23,564 bases of DNA from Hyphomonadaceae bacterium UBA4763 (lineage in GTDB: Bacteria > Pseudomonadota > Alphaproteobacteria > Caulobacterales > Aquidulcibacteraceae): contig DHHV01000092.1 of the NCBI GenBank assembly GCA_002403455.1, forward strand, positions 25,183 to 48,746, in the 5' to 3' direction. The translations under genes were made by a program, and so were the position numbers. This document shows, in pieces, positions 1-8,549 of this stretch (position 1 is the first letter of the stretch; each line of letters opens with the position of its first letter). Under the pieces are notes generated by a model. It had not been told where the DNA came from and made no database searches. It worked only from the letters and a program-made list of their open reading frames with translations.

Positions 1-922
1 CCGGCCCGCGCGCTGCTTGCGCGCGCGTCTGGATCGGCTGCGCCGCCAATTCCATAAGGGCTTTGCCCAATATGGCCATCGTGACGGCGTAGACCCCAAC
101 AGAGCCGAAGACGAACGCCGTGAGCGGGATCGGTCCGCGCGCAAAAATGGCGCGCGGGACGGCGAAAATCGCGAGGTCTTGCTGTGTTTGGTAAGCTTGC
201 GTCAACCAATATACAAACCAGCCGGTTTTTGTTCCCGGCCAGTCAACAAAATTATTCGTTTGAAACACCGCTAGAACGCCAAGGCCAGCGAAAGCGCTGA
301 CCAGATGGACCGTGGACTGAATGCGGCGCGGCCCGATCACCTGCACCAGCCCGAAAGCGACGATCACCGCTAGCGCCGTCGCCATCATGCCCATCGCCAG
401 AGTCGCCGGCGCCGCCCACAGAAACGACCAGGCGCCGCGGATCAACGCGCCGACGAAGATCCCCACTGCGCCGATCAGCGGGATGACCGAACAGAACACC
501 GAGATGTTGAACAAACGGACGATGGCGATTGCGCGCGGATCCAAGGGACTGGCGCGCAGCAAATCCATGTCGCCGCGGAGAAACAACGTGCCGGCGATCA
601 GCGACAAAGCGCCAAATATCATCCACAGAAAAACGCCGATCAAGCCAAGCGCCAAAAGGGGCCAGATTTCAGCCGCATCGTCGGCCGCCATGCCCGCGCC
701 GAAGGCAACGACGCCCAGGCCAAAGCCGATCGCCCCCAAAAGAACTAAGCCGCCGAACAGCCAATAGGGCCAGGCCGACAGCACCGTTTTCAACGCGGGG
801 TAAACCGGCGGCTTCAGACCCAGCGCGTGCGAGGTTTTTGTAGAGGATCGGATGAACCGAAACCACAATAATCGCACATCATGGGCCGCCAACAAGCGGC
901 AATCGCGCCATAACCCGCTCAT
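1..922 (-). CDS. ABC-2 type exporter permease, partial (3' end outside window)
   Basis: The membrane-spanning half of an ABC exporter, acting in the inner membrane with the ATPase encoded just upstream. The frame is open from ATG at 922 to the window edge (307 codons read, no stop), so the C-terminus is missing. The N-terminus (MSGLWRDCRLLAAHDVRLLW) is soluble. About six hydrophobic segments follow, near residues 50-78, 86-112, 136-160, 165-192, 204-222 and 270-290, including WPYWLFGGLVLLGAIGFGLG. A short conserved-looking stretch, RGDMDLLRASPLDPR, lies between segments 2 and 3. The ATG overlaps the stop of the ATPase gene as ATGA, so the two are almost certainly translated together. The substrate cannot be told from the sequence. 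The assignment rests on topology and on the partner gene, not on a diagnostic motif. Confidence 0.8.
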   Translation of the reverse strand, partial: MSGLWRDCRLLAAHDVRLLWFRFIRSSTKTSHALGLKPPVYPALKTVLSAWPYWLFGGLVLLGAIGFGLGVVAFGAGMAADDAAEIWPLLALGLIGVFLWMIFGALSLIAGTLFLRGDMDLLRASPLDPRAIAIVRLFNISVFCSVIPLIGAVGIFVGALIRGAWSFLWAAPATLAMGMMATALAVIVAFGLVQVIGPRRIQSTVHLVSAFAGLGVLAVFQTNNFVDWPGTKTGWFVYWLTQAYQTQQDLAIFAVPRAIFARGPIPLTAFVFGSVGVYAVTMAILGKALMELAAQPIQTRAQAARGP

Positions 923-1659
923 GCCGGGGCCTTGTCGGCGATCAAGTCCAAGAACACGTCTTCCAGGACGCCGCCCGCCATGCCGCTTTGGGCGCGCAAG
1001 TCGCTGATCGTGCCTTCGGCGCGCAGCCGGCCTTTGGCGATGATTCCGATGCGCGACGCCAGCCGCTCGGCCACTTCGAGGATATGGGTCGTCAGGATGA
1101 TCGTTGCGCCGGCCCGCACGCGCTCGACCAGCAAGTCTTTCACCGTTCGGGCAATTTCGACGTCGAGCCCGGTCAGCGGTTCATCCAGCATCAACAATTT
1201 CGGCTCGATCAGCAACGCCCCGGCCAAAGCGGTCTTTTGGCGCATGCCGCGCGAAAAGCCCTCGCATAATTGGTCGCGCTGATCGATCAGGGCGAGCCGC
1301 ACCAGCAATTCTTCCGCCTGGGCTTTGGCCTTTTTGCGGTCCAACCGCCACAATCCGGCAATGAAATCCAGATATTCCCAGGCCGTCAGCTTTTCATAAA
1401 GCATCGGCTCGTCGGGCAGCCAGGCGACGATTTGCTTTGCCGCACGCGGGTCCTTGGCGATGTCATGGCCGAAAATCTCTATGCGGCCTGAATCGGGTTG
1501 CAGTAACCCGGCAACCATCCGCAGACAGGTCGTCTTGCCCGCCCCATTCGGCCCGAGCAATGCATAGAACTCCCCCGCGTCAATGGTCAGCGAGAGCTGA
1601 TCAACGGCCGGCTTGCCAAAGCTTTTGCTCAGATTGTCGATCCGCAACGCCGCCTTCAT
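919..1659 (-). CDS. ABC transporter ATP-binding protein
   Basis: The ATPase that powers the adjacent permease, cytoplasmic face of the inner membrane. All nucleotide-binding motifs are visible in order: Walker A GPNGAGKTT, a Q-loop region near WLPDEPMLYEKLTAWEYLDF, the signature FSRGMRQKTALAGALL, Walker B LLMLDEPLTGLD and the H-loop in ILTTHILEVAERL. I place the start at ATG 1659 (MKAALRIDNLSKSFGK, 246 aa). The frame stays open upstream to 1773, but those 38 residues have no family resemblance and run through the palindromic repeat at 1685-1728. The C-terminus (GGVLEDVFLDLIADKAPA) is typical of ABC-2 exporter ATPases. It overlaps the permease start by 4 bp. The gene lies 180 bp downstream of pccA on the same strand and may be read from that operon or from its own promoter. 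Confidence 0.93.
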   Translation of the reverse strand: MKAALRIDNLSKSFGKPAVDQLSLTIDAGEFYALLGPNGAGKTTCLRMVAGLLQPDSGRIEIFGHDIAKDPRAAKQIVAWLPDEPMLYEKLTAWEYLDFIAGLWRLDRKKAKAQAEELLVRLALIDQRDQLCEGFSRGMRQKTALAGALLIEPKLLMLDEPLTGLDVEIARTVKDLLVERVRAGATIILTTHILEVAERLASRIGIIAKGRLRAEGTISDLRAQSGMAGGVLEDVFLDLIADKAPA

Positions 1660-1684
1660 CCAGAACGCCTTTACCACCGCCCAA

Positions 1685-1728
1685 GCATTTTCAAGCGAAG
1701 TGGGAACCGGTTCGCGTGAAGAAAATGC
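1685..1728. repeat. Palindromic intergenic repeat of the Hyphomicrobiales type
   Basis: A 44-bp imperfect palindrome between pccA and the ABC ATPase gene. The outer arms GCATTTTC (1685-1692) and GAAAATGC (1721-1728) are perfect 8-bp inverted copies and the core holds GAACCGGTTC. From memory, elements with the same arms and core are scattered in many copies between genes in Hyphomicrobiales genomes. This is the only copy I see in the window. In RNA it would fold into a long stem-loop between the two genes, which could affect mRNA stability. It also argues against the upstream start for the ABC gene. Confidence 0.75.
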
Positions 1729-1838
1729 GGAAAAACAGAAAGCGAGCGCATCTATACTGCGTCGGGTTACCACGAAGACGCGCTAGCGGTGAACCAAGCA
1801 TGCGTTGTGCGCATTTGCAAGATGACGGCGGCGTGGCT

Positions 1839-3839
<2,001 letters not shown>

Positions 3840-3850
3840 GCGCGCCTGCC

Positions 3851-5383
3851 TTAGAGCGGGATATTGTCGTGCTTTTTCCACGGGTTTTGCAGCTGCTTGC
3901 TGCGCAGCGTTTTCAGCGCCCGCGCGATCCGCCGCCTTGTGCCATGCGGCATGATAACGTCATCGAGATAGCCGCGCGCCGCCGCCACGAAGGGATTGGC
4001 GAAGCGATCTTGATATTCTTTCGTCCGCTGCGCGATCTTTTCCGGATCGTCCATTTCGCCGCGAAAGATGATTTCGACCGCGCCCTTTGGGCCCATCACG
4101 GCGATTTCCGCCGTCGGCCACGCGTAATTCACATCGCCCCGCAAATGTTTGGAGCTCATCACGTCATAGGCCCCGCCATAGGCTTTGCGGGTGATCACGG
4201 TGACTTTCGGCACGGTCGCCTCGCCATAGGCAAACAGCAATTTCGCGCCATGCTTGATCAGGCCGCCATATTCTTGCCGGGTGCCTGGCAAAAAGCCTGG
4301 AACGTCGACAAAGGTGACGATCGGGATGTTGAAGCAATCGCAAAAGCGCACAAAGCGCGCCGCCTTGCGGCTAGCGTCGATGTCGAGCACGCCGGCTAAG
4401 GTCATCGGCTGATTGGCGACGAAGCCGACCGGCTCGCCATCGATCCGGCCAAAGCCGATCAAGATGTTCTTGCCGAAATTCGCGCCGATTTCGAAGAAAT
4501 CGCCTTCGTCGGCGACCGTCTCGATCAATTCCTTCATGTCATAAGGCTGATTGGGATTGGTCGGCACAAGGCTGTCGAGCGTATAATCCAACCGTTCCGG
4601 ATCATCAAAGCTCGGCCGCGTCGGCGGCTTGGCGCGATTTGAGCCGGGCAAGAAGTCGATCAGCCGACGGATTTGCGCCAGCGCCTCGACGTCGTTGGCG
4701 AAGGCGCCATCGACCACGCCGGATTTTTGCGCATGCACACGCGCGCCGCCCAATTCCTCATGCGTCACTACTTCATTGGTGACGGTTTTGACGACATCCG
4801 GCCCGGTCACGTACATATAAGAGGTATCGCGCACCATGAAGATGAAATCGGTCATTGCGGGCGAATAGACATCGCCGCCGGCGCACGGGCCCATGATCAC
4901 CGATATCTGCGGCACCACGCCCGAGGCCAAAATATTGCGCATGAAAATGTCGGCATAGCCGGCGAGGCTCTCGACGCCTTCCTGAATGCGTGCGCCGCCA
5001 GCGTCAAAAATGCCGATCACCGGCGCGCCGTTTTTCAGCGCCATATCCTGGATTTTAACGATCTTGCTGGCATGCGCGCCGGACAGCGACCCGCCGAACA
5101 CCGTAAAATCCTTGGAGAACACATAGACGAGCCGCCCGTTTATGGTCCCCCAGCCGGTGACGACGCCATCGCCGGGCACGCGATTATCGGCCATGCCGAA
5201 ATCGACGCAGCGATGCTCGACGAACATGTCATATTCTTCGAACGAGCCTTCATCGAGCAGCAAATCGATCCGTTCGCGCGCCGATAGCTTGCCTTTGGCG
5301 TGCTGGGCCTCGATCCGCTTTTCGCCGCCGCCGAGCCGGGCGCCGGCGCGCCGCGCCTCCAATTCGTCCAGGATATGTTGCAT
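3851..5383 (-). CDS. pccB: Propionyl-CoA carboxylase, beta (carboxyltransferase) subunit
   Basis: Moves the carboxyl group from biotin on PccA to propionyl-CoA. The product is 510 aa, the usual PccB length, with the two carboxyltransferase halves. The N-terminal half carries GGSLSGAHASKIVKIQDMAL and IGIFDAGGARIQEGVESLAG, and the C-terminal half carries VGFVANQPMTLAGVLDIDAS, VPGFLPGTRQEYGGLIKHGA and KAYGGAYDVMSSKHLRGD. The ATG at 5383 has a good ribosome-binding site, CGGAG, 5 bases upstream (5389-5393 on the plus strand). pccA follows 11 bp after the stop. The 144 bp upstream probably hold the operon promoter, but I see no clear hexamers. The product lets the cell use propionate, odd-chain fatty acids and branched amino acids, or run the ethylmalonyl-CoA pathway. 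Confidence 0.96.
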   Translation of the reverse strand: MQHILDELEARRAGARLGGGEKRIEAQHAKGKLSARERIDLLLDEGSFEEYDMFVEHRCVDFGMADNRVPGDGVVTGWGTINGRLVYVFSKDFTVFGGSLSGAHASKIVKIQDMALKNGAPVIGIFDAGGARIQEGVESLAGYADIFMRNILASGVVPQISVIMGPCAGGDVYSPAMTDFIFMVRDTSYMYVTGPDVVKTVTNEVVTHEELGGARVHAQKSGVVDGAFANDVEALAQIRRLIDFLPGSNRAKPPTRPSFDDPERLDYTLDSLVPTNPNQPYDMKELIETVADEGDFFEIGANFGKNILIGFGRIDGEPVGFVANQPMTLAGVLDIDASRKAARFVRFCDCFNIPIVTFVDVPGFLPGTRQEYGGLIKHGAKLLFAYGEATVPKVTVITRKAYGGAYDVMSSKHLRGDVNYAWPTAEIAVMGPKGAVEIIFRGEMDDPEKIAQRTKEYQDRFANPFVAAARGYLDDVIMPHGTRRRIARALKTLRSKQLQNPWKKHDNIPL

Positions 5384-5527
5384 CGCGGCTCCGAGCTTTA
5401 TGGCGAAATCATGTCGTGCAGAGTTTGCGCTAAAACATTCGGTCCAAATTGGAAACCACGAATTGCGAAAAAGCCCTGCGGCAAAGCGCGATAAGCTCGG
5501 TTTAACGTTAGAGCGCGTTCTCTCGCC

Positions 5528-6166
5528 TCACGGGAAATCGGCGAGCCGCCATAAACCAAGGTAATGCGTGCGCCAAATCGGCTGGGGGTAATTCAACGGC
5601 GCGCGCGTGATGTCGAGCATGCGCGACATTCCAGCGATCGGGCGGGCAAGCTCTTCGTTCAAACAGCCAAAATTGTTTGACGCCAACAAATAGGTCGATC
5701 CTGATTTTTTGATATTTTGCAGAGCGTTTTGAACGTCAGCGAATCGCAAATGATTAAACAGATCTTTGCACAGGATCAGATCAAATTTTCCCGGTGGATG
5801 TTTCGAAACATCGAGCACCGAGAATGGAATATACGGAAAACGTTTTGTATTATCGGCGACAATTAGATCAACCACGTCATAGCCATGGTAATGAATGTCA
5901 GGATGATTTGGTAAGAACTCCGGCATCCAGTTGAAATCGCCGCAAGCGACGTCGCCGATTGTTTGCACGCCGAAATCTCTTACAGCTAATTCCAAGGCTT
6001 CAATTGCAGAGACAACGCACCCCGATCCGCGAACCGACCCTGGTCCTGATCGCGTTTCGGGATCGCGCCAGCTATTTTTCAGATAAACGCGCGTGAAACG
6101 ATACTTGTTTTCGATCGCTTTATTCGGCAGGCGCGCTGCGAAATTTTTCATGGGCGCACGCATCAT
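5528..6166 (-). CDS. Class I SAM-dependent methyltransferase, low GC
   Basis: A 212-residue protein with a single methyltransferase domain; substrate unknown. Motif I reads TIGDVACGDFNWM, followed by HYHGYDVVDLIV (acidic residue for the SAM ribose), then FSVLDVSKHPPGKFDLILCKDLFNHL, typical of motifs II to IV, and a strand-helix STYLLASNNF. The glycine loop is VACGD rather than the common GxGxG, seen also in methyltransferases near glycan and nodulation-type loci. Two ATGs stand together (6166, 6163); GGAG at 4 or 7 bases favours either. Four consecutive 60-base lines inside the gene average about 42% GC, well below the flanking genes, which suggests acquisition from elsewhere. It is divergent from flgB and shares with it the gap holding a CtrA box. 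Confidence 0.82.
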   Translation of the reverse strand: MMRAPMKNFAARLPNKAIENKYRFTRVYLKNSWRDPETRSGPGSVRGSGCVVSAIEALELAVRDFGVQTIGDVACGDFNWMPEFLPNHPDIHYHGYDVVDLIVADNTKRFPYIPFSVLDVSKHPPGKFDLILCKDLFNHLRFADVQNALQNIKKSGSTYLLASNNFGCLNEELARPIAGMSRMLDITRAPLNYPQPIWRTHYLGLWRLADFP

Positions 6167-6238
6167 GATCTCCAGGTCAGCCGCTTGATAAAGCGCGCCG
6201 ATGTCGCGTTCAAGCCGCGCCAGCGGCGCCAGACCAGC

Positions 6239-6253
6239 TTAACCCGCCCTTAA
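6239..6253. promoter_or_regulatory. CtrA-binding box, perfect TTAA-N7-TTAA
   Basis: TTAACCCGCCCTTAA matches the full CtrA consensus TTAA-N7-TTAA of alphaproteobacteria with no mismatch. It lies 80 bp before the flgB ATG, where it could overlap the -35 region of a flgBC-fliE promoter, and 72 bp before the divergent methyltransferase gene. CtrA is known to activate early flagellar operons in Caulobacter and its relatives. Control of flgB is therefore likely; control of the methyltransferase is only a possibility. Confidence 0.72.
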
Positions 6254-6333
6254 TCATGCCGGGTCATTCTTGCCCGGTCCAGAAGGGCGCTGTCGGGCAG
6301 AACTTGCCGATCCTTGATCCCAAAGGCGCGGCC

Positions 6334-6753
6334 ATGGACATTCACGATCTGTCGTTTTTCAATGATTTGCGCGCGCGGATGAAATTCCTCGGCGAGCGGC
6401 AACGACTGCTGGCCGAAAACATCGCCAATGTGTCGACGCCGGATTTTACGCCGCGCGATCTCGCCGGCGCGGCGTTCGAACAGGCCTTGCGCCAGTCCAC
6501 CCCCGGCCCGTCGATCGGCGGCCTGGCGCGCACGCAAGCCGCGCATCTGGGCGGAACCGCTGCGGTCAGCGCGTCCTTTGGCCAAGTGATCGACGCGCCG
6601 GATACGGAAACAACGCTGGATGGCAATTCAGTCGTCATCGAGGACCAGATCATCAAGGTCTCAGAGACGCGCGCCGACTATGACGCCGCCGCCACGCTCT
6701 ATCAGCGCGGTCTGACCTTGCTGCAGACCGCCGCCAGTTCGCCGGATCGTTAA
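6334..6753 (+). CDS. flgB: Flagellar basal-body rod protein FlgB
   Basis: A proximal rod subunit of the flagellar basal body, exported by the flagellar type III system and assembled in the periplasm on the MS ring and FliE. The product is 139 aa from ATG 6334 (MDIHDLSFFNDLRARMKFLG), with AAAGG at 6322-6326. A frame-open ATG at 6256 is rejected because the extra 26 residues do not match the family and begin next to the CtrA box. The N-terminal rod signature RLLAENIANVSTPDFTPRDL is clear. The C-terminal helix KVSETRADYDAAATLYQRGL is the matching half of the coiled coil. It is the first gene of flgB-flgC-fliE, probably CtrA-controlled. Confidence 0.94.
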   Translation: MDIHDLSFFNDLRARMKFLGERQRLLAENIANVSTPDFTPRDLAGAAFEQALRQSTPGPSIGGLARTQAAHLGGTAAVSASFGQVIDAPDTETTLDGNSVVIEDQIIKVSETRADYDAAATLYQRGLTLLQTAASSPDR

Positions 6754-6781
6754 TCGCCGCCAAGAGAAATAGGCTTTCGCC

Positions 6782-7198
6782 ATGTCCGATCTTTCCGCCT
6801 CGCTTGCCGCCGCCGCCTCAGGCCTCAAGGCGCAAACCGTCCGCATTCGCGTTGCGGCCGAAAACATCGCCAACGCCAATTCCACCGCCGATGCGCCAGG
6901 CGGCGAGCCCTATCGTCGGCGCGTGCCGGTGTTTGAGCCGAGCGTCGATCGCGACACGAATGCCCTCGTCGTGCGCACGCAGGCCCCGCAGCTTGATCGA
7001 TCGGCGTTTCAATTGCGCTATGAGCCCGGCCATCCGGTCGCCGATGAAAATGGCTATGTGCAATATCCCAATGTCGTCAGCCTGATCGAGGCGGCGGATT
7101 TGCGCGATGCGAGCCGCGCTTATGAAGCCAATTTGACCGTGATTGAAAACGCCCGCGCTTTGCTCGGCGCCACGTTGGGCATCTTACAGCGCACGTAA
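6782..7198 (+). CDS. flgC: Flagellar basal-body rod protein FlgC
   Basis: The second proximal rod subunit, 138 aa, exported and assembled next to FlgB. It opens MSDLSASLAAAASGLKAQTV and has the rod signature RVAAENIANANSTADAPGGE followed by PYRRRVPVFE. The middle stretch YEPGHPVADENGYVQYPNV and the C-terminal ADLRDASRAYEANLTVIENA are hallmarks of FlgC in alphaproteobacteria. It starts 28 bp after flgB stops and is followed 31 bp later by fliE, so all three are one transcription unit. The ribosome-binding site is weak (AGG at 6771-6773). Confidence 0.95.
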   Translation: MSDLSASLAAAASGLKAQTVRIRVAAENIANANSTADAPGGEPYRRRVPVFEPSVDRDTNALVVRTQAPQLDRSAFQLRYEPGHPVADENGYVQYPNVVSLIEAADLRDASRAYEANLTVIENARALLGATLGILQRT

Positions 7199-7229
7199 TT
7201 TTCGGGTCGCTTGAAGGACGCATTGATCG

Positions 7230-7541
7230 ATGACCGCTTCCGCCCTCGACGCCGCCCGCGCTTATTTGCAGGCCGCCAATACCGCGCGCAACGCCGCCCC
7301 GACCGAAGCGGCCGGCGTTTCAACCGATATCTTTGGCTCGCTGGTGCAGCAGAGCCTTGCCAACACGGAAGTCGCCGGCAAAGCCGCCGAGACGCAAGCC
7401 GCCAGCCTCGCGGTCGGTCGCGCTGATCTGATCGACGTCGTCACCGCCGTCGCCGCCGCTGAAGCCAGCCTGCAAACCGTCGTGGCGATTCGCGACCAGA
7501 TCGTCCGCGCTTATCAAGAAATCGCCCGCATGCCGATCTGA
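7230..7541 (+). CDS. fliE: Flagellar hook-basal body complex protein FliE
   Basis: The adaptor between the MS ring and the rod, 103 aa, periplasmic after export. The sequence is alanine-rich and helical: an N-terminal AARAYLQAANTARN, then DIFGSLVQQSLANTEVAGKA, and the conserved end VDVVTAVAAAEASLQ-type helix with TVVAIRDQIVRAYQEIARMPI split across the last 30 residues. The ATG at 7230 has GAAGGA 11 bases upstream. It is the last gene of the cassette; the next gene, bioB, is on the other strand, so fliQ, flhA and other flagellar genes that often follow are not here. Confidence 0.92.
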   Translation: MTASALDAARAYLQAANTARNAAPTEAAGVSTDIFGSLVQQSLANTEVAGKAAETQAASLAVGRADLIDVVTAVAAAEASLQTVVAIRDQIVRAYQEIARMPI

Positions 7542-7558
7542 GGCACATTTCGCACGTT

Positions 7559-7576
7559 CGGCGGCCTATTCCGCCG
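7559..7576. terminator. Short hairpin at the fliE/bioB junction
   Basis: CGGCGG and CCGCCG (6-bp perfect arms) flank a 6-base loop, with the bioB stop codon TAG in the loop. It is the only inverted repeat in the 24-bp space between the convergent genes and could act as a two-way transcription stop. There is no T-run on either side, so an intrinsic terminator is only a weak call. Confidence 0.3.
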
Positions 7577-8549
7577 GCATGGCGTCGGCAAACGTGGCGA
7601 TCCCCAATTGATCGAGCAGCGCCGCGTCGGCGTTGGGCGCCGGCAGACCGGTCGTCAGCAATTTGCCGCCCCAGAACATCGAATTGGCCCCGGCAAGCAG
7701 GCAGAGCGCCTGCAATTCCTTGCTCATGCTGTCGCGCCCCGCCGAGAGCCGCACGACCGACTGCGGAAACACGATCCGCGCAACGGCGATCCAGCGGGCG
7801 AATTCGATGCCATCGATTTCGTCTTGCCCCGCCATGGGGGTGCCGGGGATCGGCACGAGCTTGTTGATCGGCACCGATTCCGGATGCGGCGATAATTTCG
7901 ACAATTCGAGCAGGAGGCCAACGCGGTCGGCCTCCGCCTCGCCCATGCCGAGGATCCCACCGCAGCACACGGCGATCCCGGCGCTCCGCACTTTTGCCAG
8001 GGTATCGAGCCGGTCCTGATAGGTCCGCGTCGTCACGACGTGATCGTAATAATCCGGGCCGGTGTCGAGATTGTGGTTGTAATAATCGAGCCCCGCCGCT
8101 TTTAACCGCTCCGCTTGGCCATCGCCCAGCATGCCAAGGGTGACGCAGGTCTCCAGCCCCAATTCTTTGACGCCGGCGATCATCGTGCAGACCGCCTCGA
8201 CGTCGCGGTCTTTCAGCTCGCGCCACGCCGCGCCCATGCAAAAGCGCTCGGCCCCGCCGGCTTTGGCCGCCGCAGCCGCCTCGATCACCGCGTCGACATC
8301 CATCAGCCGCGAGGCCTTCAGCCCGGTGTCGAAATGCGCCGATTGGCTGCAATAGCCGCAATTTTCGGCGCAGCCGCCGGTCTTGATGTTCAGTAATTGC
8401 GCGCGCTGCACGGCATTAGGCGGAAAATTCGCCCGTAGCACGGCCTGCGCCTGCAAAATCAGATCGGCGAAGGGCTGCGCCGCGAGCCGCTCGATCTCGG
8501 CGCGCGTCCAGTCAAACCGCGGGTTGGCGCGTTCCGTCATGGCGCTCAC
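7566..8549 (-). CDS. bioB: Biotin synthase BioB
   Basis: A radical-SAM enzyme that inserts sulfur into dethiobiotin in the last step of biotin synthesis. The radical-SAM motif is KTGGCAENCGYCSQS, with the three cluster cysteines at about residues 60, 64 and 67. Other family blocks include ERFCMGAAWRELKDRD, GLDYYNHNLDTGPDYY, VCCGGILGMGEAEADR and RLSAGRDSMS, where Arg binds the [2Fe-2S] cluster. Length 327 aa is normal. The start is GTG at 8549, overlapping the acnA stop as GTGA; an ATG three codons on (8540) is the alternative. No other bio gene is in the window. Its product is needed by the biotinyl subunit PccA encoded nearby, though the two are not in one operon. Confidence 0.96.
   Translation of the reverse strand: MSAMTERANPRFDWTRAEIERLAAQPFADLILQAQAVLRANFPPNAVQRAQLLNIKTGGCAENCGYCSQSAHFDTGLKASRLMDVDAVIEAAAAAKAGGAERFCMGAAWRELKDRDVEAVCTMIAGVKELGLETCVTLGMLGDGQAERLKAAGLDYYNHNLDTGPDYYDHVVTTRTYQDRLDTLAKVRSAGIAVCCGGILGMGEAEADRVGLLLELSKLSPHPESVPINKLVPIPGTPMAGQDEIDGIEFARWIAVARIVFPQSVVRLSAGRDSMSKELQALCLLAGANSMFWGGKLLTTGLPAPNADAALLDQLGIATFADAMPAE

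Noticed and set aside
4..27. GC-rich inverted repeat at the left edge as a terminator
   Set aside because: It lies inside the permease reading frame, encodes sensible residues and has no T-run.
1660..1773. Upstream extension of the ABC ATPase to the in-frame start at 1773
   Set aside because: The added 38 residues have no family resemblance and are encoded largely by the palindromic repeat.
5505..5527. Second copy of the palindromic repeat near TTAGAGCGCG
   Set aside because: Only a few bases recall the flanks of such elements; arms and core are missing.
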